Source: Charina bottae (taxonomy: Eukaryota; Chordata; Lepidosauria; Squamata; Charinaidae). From it: a stretch of DNA of 64,000 nt. The notes beneath the pieces are model-generated. The model saw only the letters and a program-made list of their open reading frames with translations. It did no database searches and was not told the origin of the DNA. Below, piece after piece: positions 42,337 through 54,529 of the stretch. Location of the stretch: the NCBI GenBank assembly GCA_023362775.1, contig JALMGJ010000012.1, positions 23,084,001 through 23,148,000 on the forward strand. The letters run 5' to 3'. Numbering within the stretch: the stretch's first letter is position 1; the number at the start of each line of letters is the position of its first letter. The position numbers were made by a program, and so were the translations under genes.

Positions 42337-45071
42337 GTTGTTGTTTATTCGTTCAGTCGTTTCCAACTCTTCGTGACTTCATGGACCAGTCCACGCCAGA
42401 GCCCTCTGTTGGCCGTCACCATCCCCAGCTCCCCAATGGTTGAGTCCGTCACCTCCAGAATACCATCCATCCATCTTGCCCTTGGTCGGCCCCTCTTCCT
42501 TTTGCCTTCCACTTTCCCTAACATCAGCTTCTTCTCCAGGGTATCCTGTCTTCTCATTATGTGGCCAAAGTACTTCAGTTTTGCCTTTAATATCATTCCC
42601 TCAAGTGAGCAGTCTGGCTTGATTTCCTGGAGTATGGACTGGTTTGATCTTCTTGCAGTCCAAGGCACTCTCAGAATTTTCCTCCAGCACCACAGTTCAA
42701 AAGCATCTATCTTCCTTCGCTCAGCCTTCCTTATGGTCCAGCTCTCGCAGCCATAGGTTACTACAGGGAATACCATTGCTTTAACTATGCGGACCTTTGT
42801 TGTCAGTGTAATGTCTCTGCTCTTAACTATTTTATCAAGATTTGCCATTGCTCTCCTCCCAAGAAGTAGACGTCTTCTGATCTCCTGGCTGCAGTCAGCG
42901 TCTGCAGTAATCTTTGCGCCTAGAAATACAAAGCCTGTCACTGCCTCCACTTTTTCTCCCTCTATTTGCCAGTCATCAATCAAGCTTGTTGCCATAATCT
43001 TGGTTTTTTTGAGGTTTAACTGCAACCCAGCTTTTGCACTTTCTTCTTTCACCTTCGTCATAAGGCTCCTCAACTCCTCCTCGCTTTCAGCCATCAAAGT
43101 GGTATCATCTGCATATCTGAGATTGTTAATGTTTCTTCCAGCGATTTTAACTCCAGCCTTGGATTCCTCAAGCCCAGCATGTCGCATGATGTGTTCTGCG
43201 TACAGGTTGAATAGGTAGGGTGAGAGTATACAACCCTGCCGTACTCCTTTCCCAATCTTAAACCAGTCCGTTGTTCCGTGCTCTGTTCTTACCGTTGCTA
43301 CTTGGTCGTTATACATATTCCTCAGGAGGCAGACAAGATGACTTGGTATCCCCATACCACCAAGAACTTGCCACAATTTGTTATGATCCACACAGTCAAA
43401 GGCTTTAGAATAGTCAATAAAACAGAAATAGATGTTTTTCTGAAATTCCCTGGCTTTCTCCATTATCCAGCGGATATTGGCAATTTGGTCTCTAGTTCCT
43501 CTGCCTTTTCTAAACCCAGCTTGTACATCTGGCAATTCTCGCTCCATGAATTGCTGGAGTCTACCTTGCAAGATCTTGAGCATTACCTTACTGGCATGTG
43601 AAATAAGTGCCACTGTTCGATAGTTTGAACATTATTTAGTGCTTCCCTTTTTTGGTATGGGGATATCAGTTGATTTTTTCCAATCTGATGGCCATTCTTG
43701 TGTTTTCCAAATTTGCTGGCATATCGCATGCATCACCTTGACAGCATCATCTTGCAAGATTTTAAACAGTTCAACTGGGATACCATCGTCTCCTGCTGCC
43801 TTGTTATTAGCAATGCTTCTTAAGGCCCATTCAACCTCACTCTTCAGGATGTCTGGCTCTAACTCACTGACCACACCGTCAAAGCTATCTCCAATATTAT
43901 TATCCTTCCTATACAGATCTTCCGTATATTCTTGCCACCTTTTCTTGATCTCTTCTGCTTCTGTTAGGTTCTTACCATCTTTGTTTTTGATCATACCCAT
44001 TTTTGCCTGGAATTTACCTCCGATGTTTCTAATTTTCTGGAAGAGGTCTCTTGTCCTTCCTATTCTATTGTCTTCTTCCACTTCCGCACATTGCTTGTTT
44101 AAAAATAATTCCTTATCTCTTCTGGCTAACCTCTGGAATTTTGCATTTAATTGGGCATATCTCCCCCTATCACTGTTGCCTTTTGCTTTCCTTCTTTCTT
44201 GGGCTACTTCCAGTGTTTCAGCAGACAGCCATCTTGCCTTCTTGGTTTTCTTTTTCTTTGGGACGTTTTTTGTTGCCGCCTCCTGAACAATGTTGCGAAC
44301 TTCTGTCCATAGTTCTTCTGGGACCCTACCTACTAAATCTAGTCCCTTAAATCTATTCTTCACCTCCACTGCATATTCCTTAGGAATATTAGTGAGCTCA
44401 TATCTAACTGATCTGTGGGTCTTCCCTATTCTCTTTAGTCTGATTCTAAATTTTGCAATAAGAAGTTCGTGATCTGAACTACAGTCAGCTCCAGGTCTTG
44501 TTTTTACCGACTGTATAGATGTCCGCCACCTTTGGCTGCAAAGGATGTAGTCAATCTGATTTCGGTGTCGACCATCTGGTGAAGTCCATGTATAAAGTCG
44601 TCTTTTAGGTTGTTGGAAGAGAGTGTTTGTTATGCACAGTGAGTTGTCTTGGCAAAATTCTATCAGCCTATGTCCTGCTTCATTTTGTTCTCCCAGACCA
44701 TGCTTGCCTGTAATTCCAGGTGTCGTCTGACTACCCACCTTAGCATTCCAGTCTCCTGTAATGAAAATAACATCTCTTTTTGGTGTATTATCTAGTAGGT
44801 GCTGCAGATCCTCATAGAACTGATCTACTTCTGCTTCTTCAGCATCTGTGGTTGGGGCGTATATTTGGATCACTGTGATGTTAAATGGCTTACCCTGAAT
44901 TCAAATTGAGATCATTCTATCGTTTTTTGGATTGTATCCAAGCACTGCTTTATCCACTTTATTATTAATTATGAAGGCTACTCCATTTCTTCTGTGGTCC
45001 TCTTGTCCACAGTAGTAGATCTGGTGGTCATCTGATGTGAAGTGGCCCATCCCAGTCCATTTCAGTTCACT
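42337..45071 (-). mobile_element. BovB lineage A copy 4, nested in lineage B
   Basis: Minus-strand insertion with an 11-bp duplication atcaccgatgt (42326-42336 and 45072-45082). It is 5'-truncated within the endonuclease at SELKW and complete at the 3' end. The frame runs from 45071 to 42345, broken only by two nonsense codons: TGA near 44904 in the ISI-IQGKP region and TAA at 43632 after KKGSTK. Both are single-base differences from copy 1. RT motifs (FIDYSKAFDCVD, YADDTT) are intact. It cannot make a complete enzyme. Confidence 0.93.
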
Positions 45072-45199
45072 ATCACCGATGTAATGAACATGAATTTGAG
45101 TAAACTCCAGGAGACAGTGGAGGACAGGAAGGCCTGGCGTGCTATGGTCCATGAGGTCACGAAGAGTCGGACACAACTAAACGACTGAACAACAACAAA
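45072..45199 (+). mobile_element. BovB lineage B, right part of interrupted copy
   Basis: Resumes 'atcaccgatgtaatgaacat' after the nested insertion and ends 'actaaacgactgaacaacaa'. Aligns with 53937-54058. Confidence 0.85.
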
Positions 45200-45239
45200 A
45201 GAAAGAGTGTAAAGATGTTTTGAGATGGGCAGTTCTGAG

Positions 45240-45955
45240 CTCTACCAATCTGATAGCCCTCCAAACAGTCACTCATACCCTTGTCATCTCCCATATAGAT
45301 TATTGCAATGCGCTCTATCCGGAAGGTTCAGCTGGTCCAGAATGCGGCCACGCGGGCAGTTCTGGGTGCTATAAGATCAGCACATGTGACACCACTGCTG
45401 CGTGAACTGCATTGGGTACCAGTTTGCTTCCGGGTCCAATTCAATGTGTTGGTTATCACCTTTAAAGCCCTACATGGCACGGGGCTAGGTTACCTGAGGG
45501 ACCGTCTCATCCCGATAACATCCACCTGCCCCACTCGGTCATGCAAAGAGGGCATGCTTCGGACCCCATCAACAAGGGAATTCCATCTAGCGGGGTCCAG
45601 GAAGCGAGCCTTCTCTGCGATAGCGCCCGTACTCTGGAATATCTTGCCCCCAGAGGTGAGACAGGCCTCTTCACTCTCGACCTTCCGGAAGACTCTAAAG
45701 ACCTGGTTTTGCCGCCTTGCCTGGGACGAGGGAGGTAATAGTTCCTCATGGGGGTGGCTGGCCCCATAGTGTCCTCCCTTTTCGATGAGATTTTTACCAT
45801 CACTTGGATTTTTATCTATTTATCTTATTAGACGGGTTTACTGTATTTTATTTTTATAGGTTTTAATTGTTGAGTGTCTTGTAAACTGCCCAGAGTCCCC
45901 GTAGGGGGAGATGGGCGGTGATAAATTTGAATAATAAATAAATAAATAGTAAATA
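45240..45955 (+). mobile_element. L2/CR1-like LINE, 5'-truncated
   Basis: It encodes the last part of the RT protein (HIDYCNAL, KVQLVQNAATRAV, LLRELHWVPV, YLRDRL, LWNIL, FRKTLKTWF) ending at 45769. The ending includes the hairpin 'ctgcccagagtccc/gggagatgggcggt' and an (AAAT)n tail. Compared with the minus-strand copy at 60848-61036 it lacks a short segment after CNAL, where 'ctctatccgg' joins, which shifts the frame. Confidence 0.85.
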
Positions 45956-46271
45956 GCATTCTAGTGACTTCATCTTTCTTTCCTTCATAAACATTTAGTA
46001 CAAAGGAAGAAGTTACAGATGGAAAACATGGGAAGATTACAAAATGGAAGATTTCAACAGGACCCTTCGTAAAATTCCTTGGTTGTAGAAAAGTCAAGGC
46101 ATACAAGGAAGGTCTCACTTGATATACTTCACATTTTTTTCCTCTATCCCCCATGGAAATCTGGCAGATTCCTCCCAGATTTCAAACTTTGTATCAGGCA
46201 AAGGGGTTGGTTGTCTCTTTGGAAAACGGCTCTGGAATAATGATTAATCATATACTAAATACACATACATA

Positions 46272-46597
46272 AGGGCGTGATGGCTCAGCAGGTAAGACGC
46301 CAGGCTTGTCGATCGGAAGATCGCCAAGTTCAGAGGTTCGAATCCCTAGCCCCGCGTGACGGAGTGAGCTCCCGCACTCACCCCAGCTCTTGCCAACCTA
46401 GCAATTCGAAAGCATGCAAATGCAAGTAGATGAATAGGTACCACTTCGGTGGGTAGGTAACAGCGTTCCGCGTGTGTCATGCCAGCCACATGACCGTGGA
46501 AGCGTCTTCGGACAACGCTGGCTCTTCAGCTAACAAAGTTAGATGAGCACCGGCCCCTAAAGTCGGACACAACTGTGCGGGGGAAACCTTTACCTTT
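46272..46597 (+). mobile_element. Sauria-type tRNA SINE
   Basis: Head 'gggcgtgatggctcagcagg', B box 'ggttcgaatccctag', body 'caattcgaaagcatgcaaat', tail 'agtcggacacaactgtgc... ggaaacctttacc'. Target duplication actaaatacacata lies at 46254-46267 and 46598-46611. Confidence 0.92.
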
Positions 46598-46619
46598 ACT
46601 AAATACACATATACAACAC

Positions 46620-47520
46620 CCTATAACTGTATTTAGCAGAAGGTGGTCAAAATGCAGACATGTCAGGATTTCATACATATGGCTGGGTTTGGACATCATA
46701 CTAAGTTGGAACACAGACGTTTCCCCATATTTCCGTCACTCTCCCCACCCTGTCCCAACTTTTCCCCAGCATGCTGTCATTCTGTCTGTTGGCTTGCCTA
46801 TCCTGTGACTTAAAAGAGAAAGGAAACATTGAAGAACATTTTGTGCTTTCTTGCTCCCTTTTTGCCCCACCCCACAAATAATGTGGACAAGCATGGGATC
46901 TGCCATATGAACAACAGAAACTCTGTGTATTGACAAACAAGCATTTGTTCCCTATTCATTTCTTGTTTTTGCCGAAGAGGAAAGCTCAGTAGTGACTTAT
47001 TTCCATAAGCAAGAGGAAAACTCAGCTGGGCATTAATGCTGGCTACTTTCCACCAATAATGTATAAGACCAGCTTTGGGATTCACTGCAGTTCTATTTTT
47101 TTTACCACACCCTGGAGCTGTCAAACTCTGTGAACCCATAATTCAAACCAGATGACTATGAGAAATTTCTGTTGTCTCCAATATCCTAAAGTGGACACTG
47201 AAAACATGGATTTCAGTCCTCAAAATGTCAGCACAGCAACTCTAAAGTTTGTCTCATCAGGGATATTCACATTAGTGGAAGTGATACTCTTAGCTAATTT
47301 GGGCATGTTATATTTATAAATTATAGAGCTGTGCAGCAATTTGGACATAATTCAAAATAGGTGCTTCAGAGTGCCTGGAGGTGCGAACTTAACACCTGTT
47401 GATAACCCTTTAAAACTGCCGTGAGATGCTGGGAAAAACACGGCTGCTTTAAAGAACTGCAGACATGTGCTATATTTATGTCCCCCATCACTCGAAAGTA
47501 CCTTCTGGGATTCAAATGTG
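46620..47520. other. Upstream RAB27B intron, nothing recognised
   Basis: No supported feature. Confidence 0.4.
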
Positions 47521-47527
47521 ACTGCAT

Positions 47528-47925
47528 AGTAGGTAGTTCTCGGGTTACCACCATTCGTTCAGCGACTGTCCAAAGTTACAACGGCACTGATGACCAGTCC
47601 TGTTCTGGCCATTGCAGCATCCCTGTGGTCATGCGATTATGATCCGGGCACTCAGCACCCGGCTCGCAATTACGACATCACAGCAAGCTGCAGTCACATG
47701 ATCACTATTTCCAATGTTCCCTGCCAGCTTCCCACAAACAAAGTTAATGGGGAAGTCAGCATGAAATCGGAAGTCGCGATCAAGTGAGGTCCTCGATCAA
47801 CCTGTGTGGTCCTTGGGTTACAACGGCAACTGGAATTGCTATCGCCAAGCAACGCAGTCATGTGATGTTGTACTTTACAAGCGCATCGCTTAGCAACTTC
47901 CGGTTCCAATTGCCATCTTAACCCG
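47528..47925. mobile_element. MITE-like element related to 58036-58460
   Basis: Starts 'taggtagttctcgggttacc' and shares 'cattgcagcatccctgtggt', 'atgcgattatgatccgggca' and 'cacatgatcac' with the other copy. The right end is unclear. Confidence 0.5.
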
Positions 47926-47929
47926 TTTC

Positions 47930-49120
47930 CATGTTGCCTTTTCATGATAGGGAAAACTTCACTAGCCGAGCTTCTTTACCGCACACATCAATTCCCAGAA
48001 TGTGTATACACAAAGGAGGAAAGTATCTCTAATCATGACATGGGGGGAGAGAAATTCAGTTTGTGTAGCATTCACATCCTGGCACCTGAGTGGGAGAAGA
48101 GGAGGTCCTTCTCAGAAGAGCCAGACTAACCCGCAATGCCACCCCTCTGGGCACCCCAGAAAAGCTTCTATTTCATCATGAGCAGCAAAGCTGATGTTTT
48201 TCAAAAGAGATTTTGAAAGTTTCCTATTTAAGTTGGGGGGAGACACCTGCTTCAACGCTTCACCAGTGACAATTCGGAAGCTACTGTGCTATACTTTCCT
48301 CATCCCTGCTATCTCTGCTTTGAGAAAGGTGGTGGAGGAAAATTTTTAAAGTGTTATTGGAGTAAAATCACACACATTGTCTGGTGAAAGTTTCACAAGA
48401 TTTCACAACCCTCTAAACGGTTTACCATCTCTGTAATTTTTTATCCCATTCTGCCAAAATGCTTGCAGCTGCAAGCATTTTGATGCTTCCTCACTATGGC
48501 CTATGAATGCTAAATTTAATTTCAGATTTAGAAATGGCTCAAATCAAATTGACTCAGACTGTCTTTGCATCAGGAATTCAAGGCTAATTTACACAGGCCT
48601 AATCTGTGCTCACATACATACAATGAAGGTTTAAATTTTAATATCTTTGATCTGGATTACTTTCAAGTAATTAATCTTAATTCATAATAAAGATAATTCC
48701 TTTCTCTGGCAGTTACTTCTTTAACAAAGGGATAACTGGCACCACAATAATAATGTGGATTTCTGCCTGTCATATATTTTGGCACCTTAACCCTAACTAC
48801 ACTTATATGGCAAAGACTTTCATAAACAAGAATTTATTTCATCAATGCATAAAGTAGTATCCTCCATTGGCCCTTATGTGTAGATAGGGGGGAAAAAACA
48901 TCACCAGTCATATTAAATGGAAACAAATACCAAAAAATGATGACCATGAAATGAGAAAACCAAATAAAAGCAGGGCTGTGCAAAAAATTGATTCAGAGAT
49001 TCAATTTAAAGGCAGTCTGATCAAACCATCAACCTTCCTTAGTCAAATCAAAAAGTCAAATCAAATATTATTGAATGTCTTTGACTCAAATGAGGCCAGT
49101 GGGATGCTTCTATTCCTGTT
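47930..49120. other. Upstream RAB27B intron, nothing recognised
   Basis: No supported feature. Confidence 0.4.
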
Positions 49121-49135
49121 CAGTAGTTGTGGGCT

Positions 49136-49576
49136 AGGGGACACGGTGGCGCAGGGGCTTAATGACGCTGGAGTTTGCAGGGCAGAAATGGTCGACACTC
49201 CAACGGTTCGAGCCCAGCTCCGCGTGACGGAAGTGAGCTCTCGTCATCTCGTCCCTAGCTCCTGCCCACCTAGCAGTTTGAAAGCATACCATCTGCGAGT
49301 AGATAAATAGGTACCCCCATTTCGGTGGGGGGAGGATGCTGGCGGTGCTCTATGCGGGGAGCAGGAACCGGCGCTGGATCTGCCTGGACACGATCGATCG
49401 GTGGAGAAAAAAGCCTGGATGAGCCGACTTCCCTAGGAAAACTGCTGGCCAGCTGATGCAAAACTAGCTCGCCCTCTTGTGGTGCACCACTAGCAACTGC
49501 TGGAGCCAGAACATGTATCATGTGTAAAAACATTGTAGACTCCCTGGCAATGTATACCATACGCTAAATAAATAAA
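49136..49576 (+). mobile_element. Chimeric SINE: Sauria-like head, unrelated tail
   Basis: The head ('gggacacggtggcgcagggg', 'ggttcgagcccag') and body ('cacctagcagtttgaaagca', 'agtagataaataggtaccc') are Sauria SINE. After 'ttcggtgggg' (about 49328) the sequence changes to an unrelated 240 bp ending 'gctaaataaataaa'. A perfect 12-bp duplication, tagttgtgggct (49124-49135 and 49577-49588), shows the whole block inserted as one unit. Confidence 0.8.
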
Positions 49577-49594
49577 TAGTTGTGGGCTTTTTAA

Positions 49595-51165
49595 AGTTTT
49601 ATTTAGACATTAGATTGATCTGATTTGAGATGTCAATTTAATTTTCTGAATGGAATTATCAATTAGAAGGAGAGTTTTTCAGATCTGCAGAGACCAGGTT
49701 AGAAGCACAGGAACTGAGCTGACATTGGCTTGAGAGGCCTAGGAGGAAATGGCAGCTTTAATTGTGGTGGTCTTAGGTTTTCTTGCCTATTTACTTTTGA
49801 TGACTGAGGGAACAGTAAGGAAGATTCTGATGTTGATGGTCATTGAGACCACAGATGACGCCTGGTGGAATCTCAGAAAGTAACTATGCAGACCTTAAGA
49901 CTGAAAGCTGTAGCAATCTCAATAGCATCTTACAAGTTTGGGGAAGAGGAGAAATAAAGTGGAGAAATAAAACTGTACATTAGATACTTTTTTTGTTGCC
50001 CAGACTTTCATTCTACAAATAAGAAAATATTCTTATTTCTCAAGAAAGAGTGCAATAAATAACAAATTCTTCACCTGAAATGACTCTCAAAACACAACCA
50101 GAAGGTGGAGGATGGGCAAGTACCAGCCTACGTCAGAGTTGGCTCCAGATGTTCTCCATCCTGTAGTGTTCCTCCTGCTGCAAGGTATGTGTTGTCACTA
50201 ATTTCTCACTGAAGATGATAAAACTTTTATCTGAGCTTCTTCAGACTACAAGCAAAAGCCAACATGAGCAATGACTCCTACTGAGACTTAAAAAATTCAG
50301 AGACCTAGTCCCCTGCAGATAGAAAAATAGCTTGGTACTGTAGAAGAAAGGTTCTAGACTGGCCTCCTCAAGACACTATCTGTGCAGAATGTTTTCTGGG
50401 TTGCTGTTTTTGTATGGAAGAACATTTTATTCTGCAAGCTACTCAACATGCTTTGACTCATGCTTACCACCACTGGTGCAGCTAGATTATGGCCTGATTT
50501 ACACAATGCACCAAGGCCAAATGTGGCTATTTCTCATATCGCACTAGCTACTGTGGTTTGTAAATTATAGTATGCTATGTGAACCCAGCCACTCATGGTT
50601 TATTCATTGGAAGAAACCATGACTTAGTATTACATGTTCCACCAGCCTCTGATTGCCATACTAGCCCCTGAACACCTTTTACTTCCAGATCTGTTAAGTA
50701 TGGCAGATGTCCCTTTTTTCAGGGTGAGGAAGAACAGTACTACTTCTTAGCAAGATGTTTATAAAGGGGGAGCTTCTAACTCCAAGAAAACTATCTATGT
50801 CCTTCTTTTCCATTTCTGACCCTACCTCTCCTTTCATGGCTAAAGGTAGTTCAGGGGAAAGAAAAGCAACAGATTGCCTCTTAGAAGTGTGGGTCCTATT
50901 ATGTCATGTAACTATGGAGAAGGGTAAGATGCAGGCTGCCAAGCTGCATTTCCTCTGGAATTACAGTCTTGTTCTGAAGGGATTTGTACTCTTGTTGGTA
51001 TTTCTATTGTACAGCTCTTCAAAGGAATGTAGTTTGTATCAGTCAAGATAATTATTCCTCCTCCCTTGCAGGTTGATGTCCCAAAGTAAACAAAGATGAC
51101 CTGAATCTACTTATTATGAGAAAGGTGCAAAGCAAATACCACCCAAGAATGGCACTTTTAAAACC
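49595..51165. other. Upstream RAB27B intron, mostly unrecognised
   Basis: 50485-50620 contains 'tttacacaatgcaccaaggc' and 'aaccatgacttagtattaca' segments of a decayed dispersed repeat. No exon. Confidence 0.4.
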
Positions 51166-51184
51166 TGGTTTTAACCAGGTCCCA

Positions 51185-51523
51185 GGGGGCGTGGTGGCTC
51201 AGCGGGTAAGACGCCAGGCTTGTCGATCGGAAGATCGCAAGTTCGGAGGTTCGAATCCCTAGCCCCGCGTGACGGAGTGAGCTCCCGCACTCGCCCCCGC
51301 TCTTGCCAACCTAGCAATTCGAAAGCATGCAAATGCAAGGAGATGAATAGGTACCACTTCGGTGGGTAGGTAACAGCGTTTCACGCACGTCATGCCGGCC
51401 ATATGACCGTGGAAGCGTCTTCGGACAACGCTGGCTCTTCGGCTACGAAACGGAGATGAGCACCGGCCCCTAGAGTCGGACACGACTGCATAAATGTGCG
51501 GGGGGAACCTTTACCTTTACCTT
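51185..51523 (+). mobile_element. Sauria-type tRNA SINE
   Basis: Full-length: head 'gggggcgtggtggctcagcg', B box 'ggttcgaatccctag', tail 'agagtcggacacgactgcat' and 'ggaacctttacctttacc'. Flanks ttttaaccaggt (51169-51180) and ttttaactaggt (about 51525-51536) are a near-identical duplication. Confidence 0.92.
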
Positions 51524-51539
51524 TTTTAACTAGGTGGGA

Positions 51540-53255
51540 AGATTATGTTGCCACTTACCTGTCCTGGCATAATCACCCCCTTTCTTTCCAACCACCTATA
51601 GAATATTGGAAGCATTATCTCAGCCTTCCCTATCCTGGCACCTTGAGAGCTCAAGGCTAGGATTTCAACTCATTTGTAACACCGTAGTAAAAATGAAGTT
51701 ACTAAATTAGCTATAGAAAATTGTTAGAAATAGTTTATTCCCATTCTTAAATTACACGCAATTGATATACTTCCTTTCAAGTCGAGTGACCAGCAGGGGT
51801 TCTGCAGGGGGGATCAAAATTCAAGATGCAGCTGAGACTGCACAATTGAAGTCCTTTCCCCCCTTTCACAGGTGTTTGCTACTACACTCTTCTGTACAGA
51901 AGAGTTGTTCTTGACAAGCTACACCTGATAAAATACCTCTATTCCCTGGACTACTCTTCTTCCTCTAAGCTACCCTGAAATGTCTCTTATCTCCAAACGT
52001 GTTGAACAGTTACGTTTCATACTCCATATTTTTTCACAAGCAAGAAGTGTCGTTCTTTAAAAAAATAGAGCTGGATTTTTGTTATGCTTATTGAGATGCG
52101 CTAGTTTACATTTTTAGACGATTCTGTGAAAGTACTTGGAGAAATTCTACACTGATATTCCATCCCAATTGGAAGACTGTGGCTTATGCAGCAACATTAA
52201 ACAAGGCTTTGTAGAGGAATAAACCTTAAACTCTTTTCTGGCAACCGCTGAAGCTTTTATCTCTTCCTCCCTTAACTTCCTAGATTAGCCCATTTCCTCC
52301 AATGCTATTTCTCACTTGCTCTTGCTTCAGGTTTGCCTGTTATTTGACTTATACAGATTTAAACACTCATATAGATGCAGTCAGTTTTGCAATAATGTTC
52401 CCTACTGACATTGGATTCTGAAGAGAAGAGACTCAGATCCTTACTCATTCCCTTTTCTCCAGTAAGCTTCTCGGCTAATTCATCCTTCCTTTTTAATAAG
52501 CAGGGGTCCCAACAGAGTGGCAACATTTCTACTCTGCCAACAGAAAGAACTGCTGTTCCAAGGTTCAGTGGAGCCTGATATCTGCTATAGCAAACAGCTC
52601 CATCTTTAAAAGCTCATCTTTCTGATGAATCTCTTTCCCCACAGAACATGTTTAAACCATTGGCCAGTTCATCTTTGCCTTAAGTCAGACAAAAATAAAA
52701 TCCCCCTCCTCTTTTTTAATCCACCTGAAGTGAATTTAGATTTGTTGAATTGATTGGATGAGCGGCTGCAGATTAAGCCAATTAAGGCACTTAGAAATAC
52801 AAAAAGCAGATATGAATTACCTACTTATGACCCTGAAACTCACTGAATCATCCAGACTGATTTCAGGAGTTACAAACAGCAAGTAGAACACGGTCAAAGC
52901 AAAAGCTTAGTTGGCTTCCGGTTATCAAAACACCCATTATAATTTATTCATTTCTTTATATACAATTTTTTACCCCATTCCTTTTAATTTTCAAGAATTA
53001 AAATTATAATGTGATCAGTATACAACTAACATGTAACTGTATAATATTAACATCATAAGACACAATTATAACTTTCTATTTCTTCAAACAATCATAAAGA
53101 CTGAAGTAGATCAATATGCCAGAACATAGAGCTTCTGTTTCCTGATGAAAAGACTCTAGAACAACAGATAGAATTTACAGGATATTATAAATGTCCTTCC
53201 AGTCAATAATAAAGGTTGCATGATATATAAACCATGGCATAATTCAACATTTCTC
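51540..53255. other. Upstream RAB27B intron, nothing clear
   Basis: A MITE-like piece lies at about 51617-51665. Otherwise no recognisable element. Confidence 0.4.
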
Positions 53256-53261
53256 ATTTAT

Positions 53262-53283
53262 TTGTGTGTGTGTGTGTGTGTGC
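53262..53283. repeat. (TG)n microsatellite
   Basis: About 11 units next to a reverse SINE tail. Confidence 0.9.
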
Positions 53284-53284
53284 A

Positions 53285-53452
53285 GGGGCTCAAGGTGCTC
53301 TACAGTGTTCCCTCCTCCTATTTGTCCCCACAACAGCAATTCTGTGAGATAGGTTGGTCTGAGAAGGCCCACAGTCACCTGGAGAGTTTCCATACCTGCG
53401 GGTAGACTAGATCCTAAGTCTCCCTGTTACTGGTCCAATGCCTTAAACGCCA
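53285..53452 (-). mobile_element. tRNA-derived SINE, diverged
   Basis: Minus strand: 'aaggcattggaccagtaaca', 'ccaggtgactgtgggccttc', 'accaacctatctcacagaat' and 'acaaataggagg' follow the order of the 31361 family. Confidence 0.6.
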
Positions 53453-53669
53453 CAAAACAAAACTGAGACTTCTATCTCGAACTGGGTGTCATCGATATAT
53501 TGATTATGCTAAGTCCTTTCTCCTTACCATAAAAGCCAGCCATAGCAATGTAGGTGCTAAAATACTGCCAGGATGATGGAAGAGGCTACATGAGATCCAG
53601 TTAATGGAAGCTGAGTCTTCATACGATGGAGGATTGGTGGATTCTTGGTGGAATTGGTGGATTGGACCC

Positions 53670-54062
53670 TTGGCTGAGCACCGAAGAATTGATGCTTTCG
53701 AGCTGTGGTGCTGGAGAAGACTCTTAAGAGTCCCTTGGACTGCAAGGAGGTCCAATCAGTCAATCCTAAAGGAAATCAAGCCTGGCTGCTCACTGGAAGG
53801 ACAGATGCTGAAGCTGAAGCTCAGATACTTTGGCCACCTAATGCGAAGAGAGGACTCACTGGAAAAGACCCTGATGCTGGGAAAGACTGAAGGCAAAAGG
53901 AGAACGGGACGGCAGAGGATGAGATGGTTAGATAGCATCACCGATGTAACGAACATGAATTTGAGTAAACTCCGGGAGACAGTGGAGGACAGGAGGTGCT
54001 ATGGTCCATGAGGTCACGAAGAGTCAGACACGACTAAACGACTGAACAACAACAACAACAAC
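53670..54062 (+). mobile_element. BovB lineage B, 3' end copy
   Basis: Open frame to 54011 with RRIDAFELWCWRRLLRVPW, NQSILKEI, LRYFGHLMRREDSLEKTLML and RQRMRWLDSITDV. It is closer to the ruminant-type BovB sequence that I know than lineage A is. A downstream frameshift (the KAW segment is missing at 'gacaggaggtgctatgg') and an (AAC)n end follow. Only the C-terminal part is present. Confidence 0.88.
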
Positions 54063-54289
54063 AACACCTTGGTTAGACTAACCCTTTATGGGACTGCAGG
54101 AACTATACGTAGACTGAGAGTTCCCCATTCAACCTTGTCACTGAATACTTGTGCAGTCTTAGTGGCTTGAAGCATTTTTAGTTAGCTTTGACTGACTCCA
54201 CTAGTTACAACGATCCTTGGTCAAGGACCATTTGGTTGCTATAATTTGTAATTCTGGAGCTTCCCATCTAGATTACGGCAGTGGGCTAT

Positions 54290-54500
54290 AAGGACCTAGC
54301 CTTCAGAATGATACCAAAGTACAGTAGCAGGAACTTAGACAAGAACTACACTGGCTCCTAATATGCTTCACATCAGAATCCAATTAAATCATCATTAAAT
54401 CACAATGTCATTTAATGCCGTGAGTAGCTGGGCTTCAGCATCTGAGGGACAGCATCTCCCAGTTTCCTTCTGCCCAAGTATTAAAATATACTGAGATCTC
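54290..54500 (+). mobile_element. Possible decayed L2/CR1-type LINE remnant
   Basis: 'caagaactacactggctcct' and 'gagggacagcatctcccagt' resemble the LHWLP and DR-ISQ coding segments of such LINEs. Heavily mutated. Confidence 0.35.
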
Positions 54501-54529
54501 TTATTGTTACAGCTCAGATGATGTCAGGC

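Noticed and set aside
46272..46345. tRNA gene at SINE head
   Set aside because: The head is tRNA-like but belongs to a dispersed SINE with target duplications. No intact cloverleaf was worked out.
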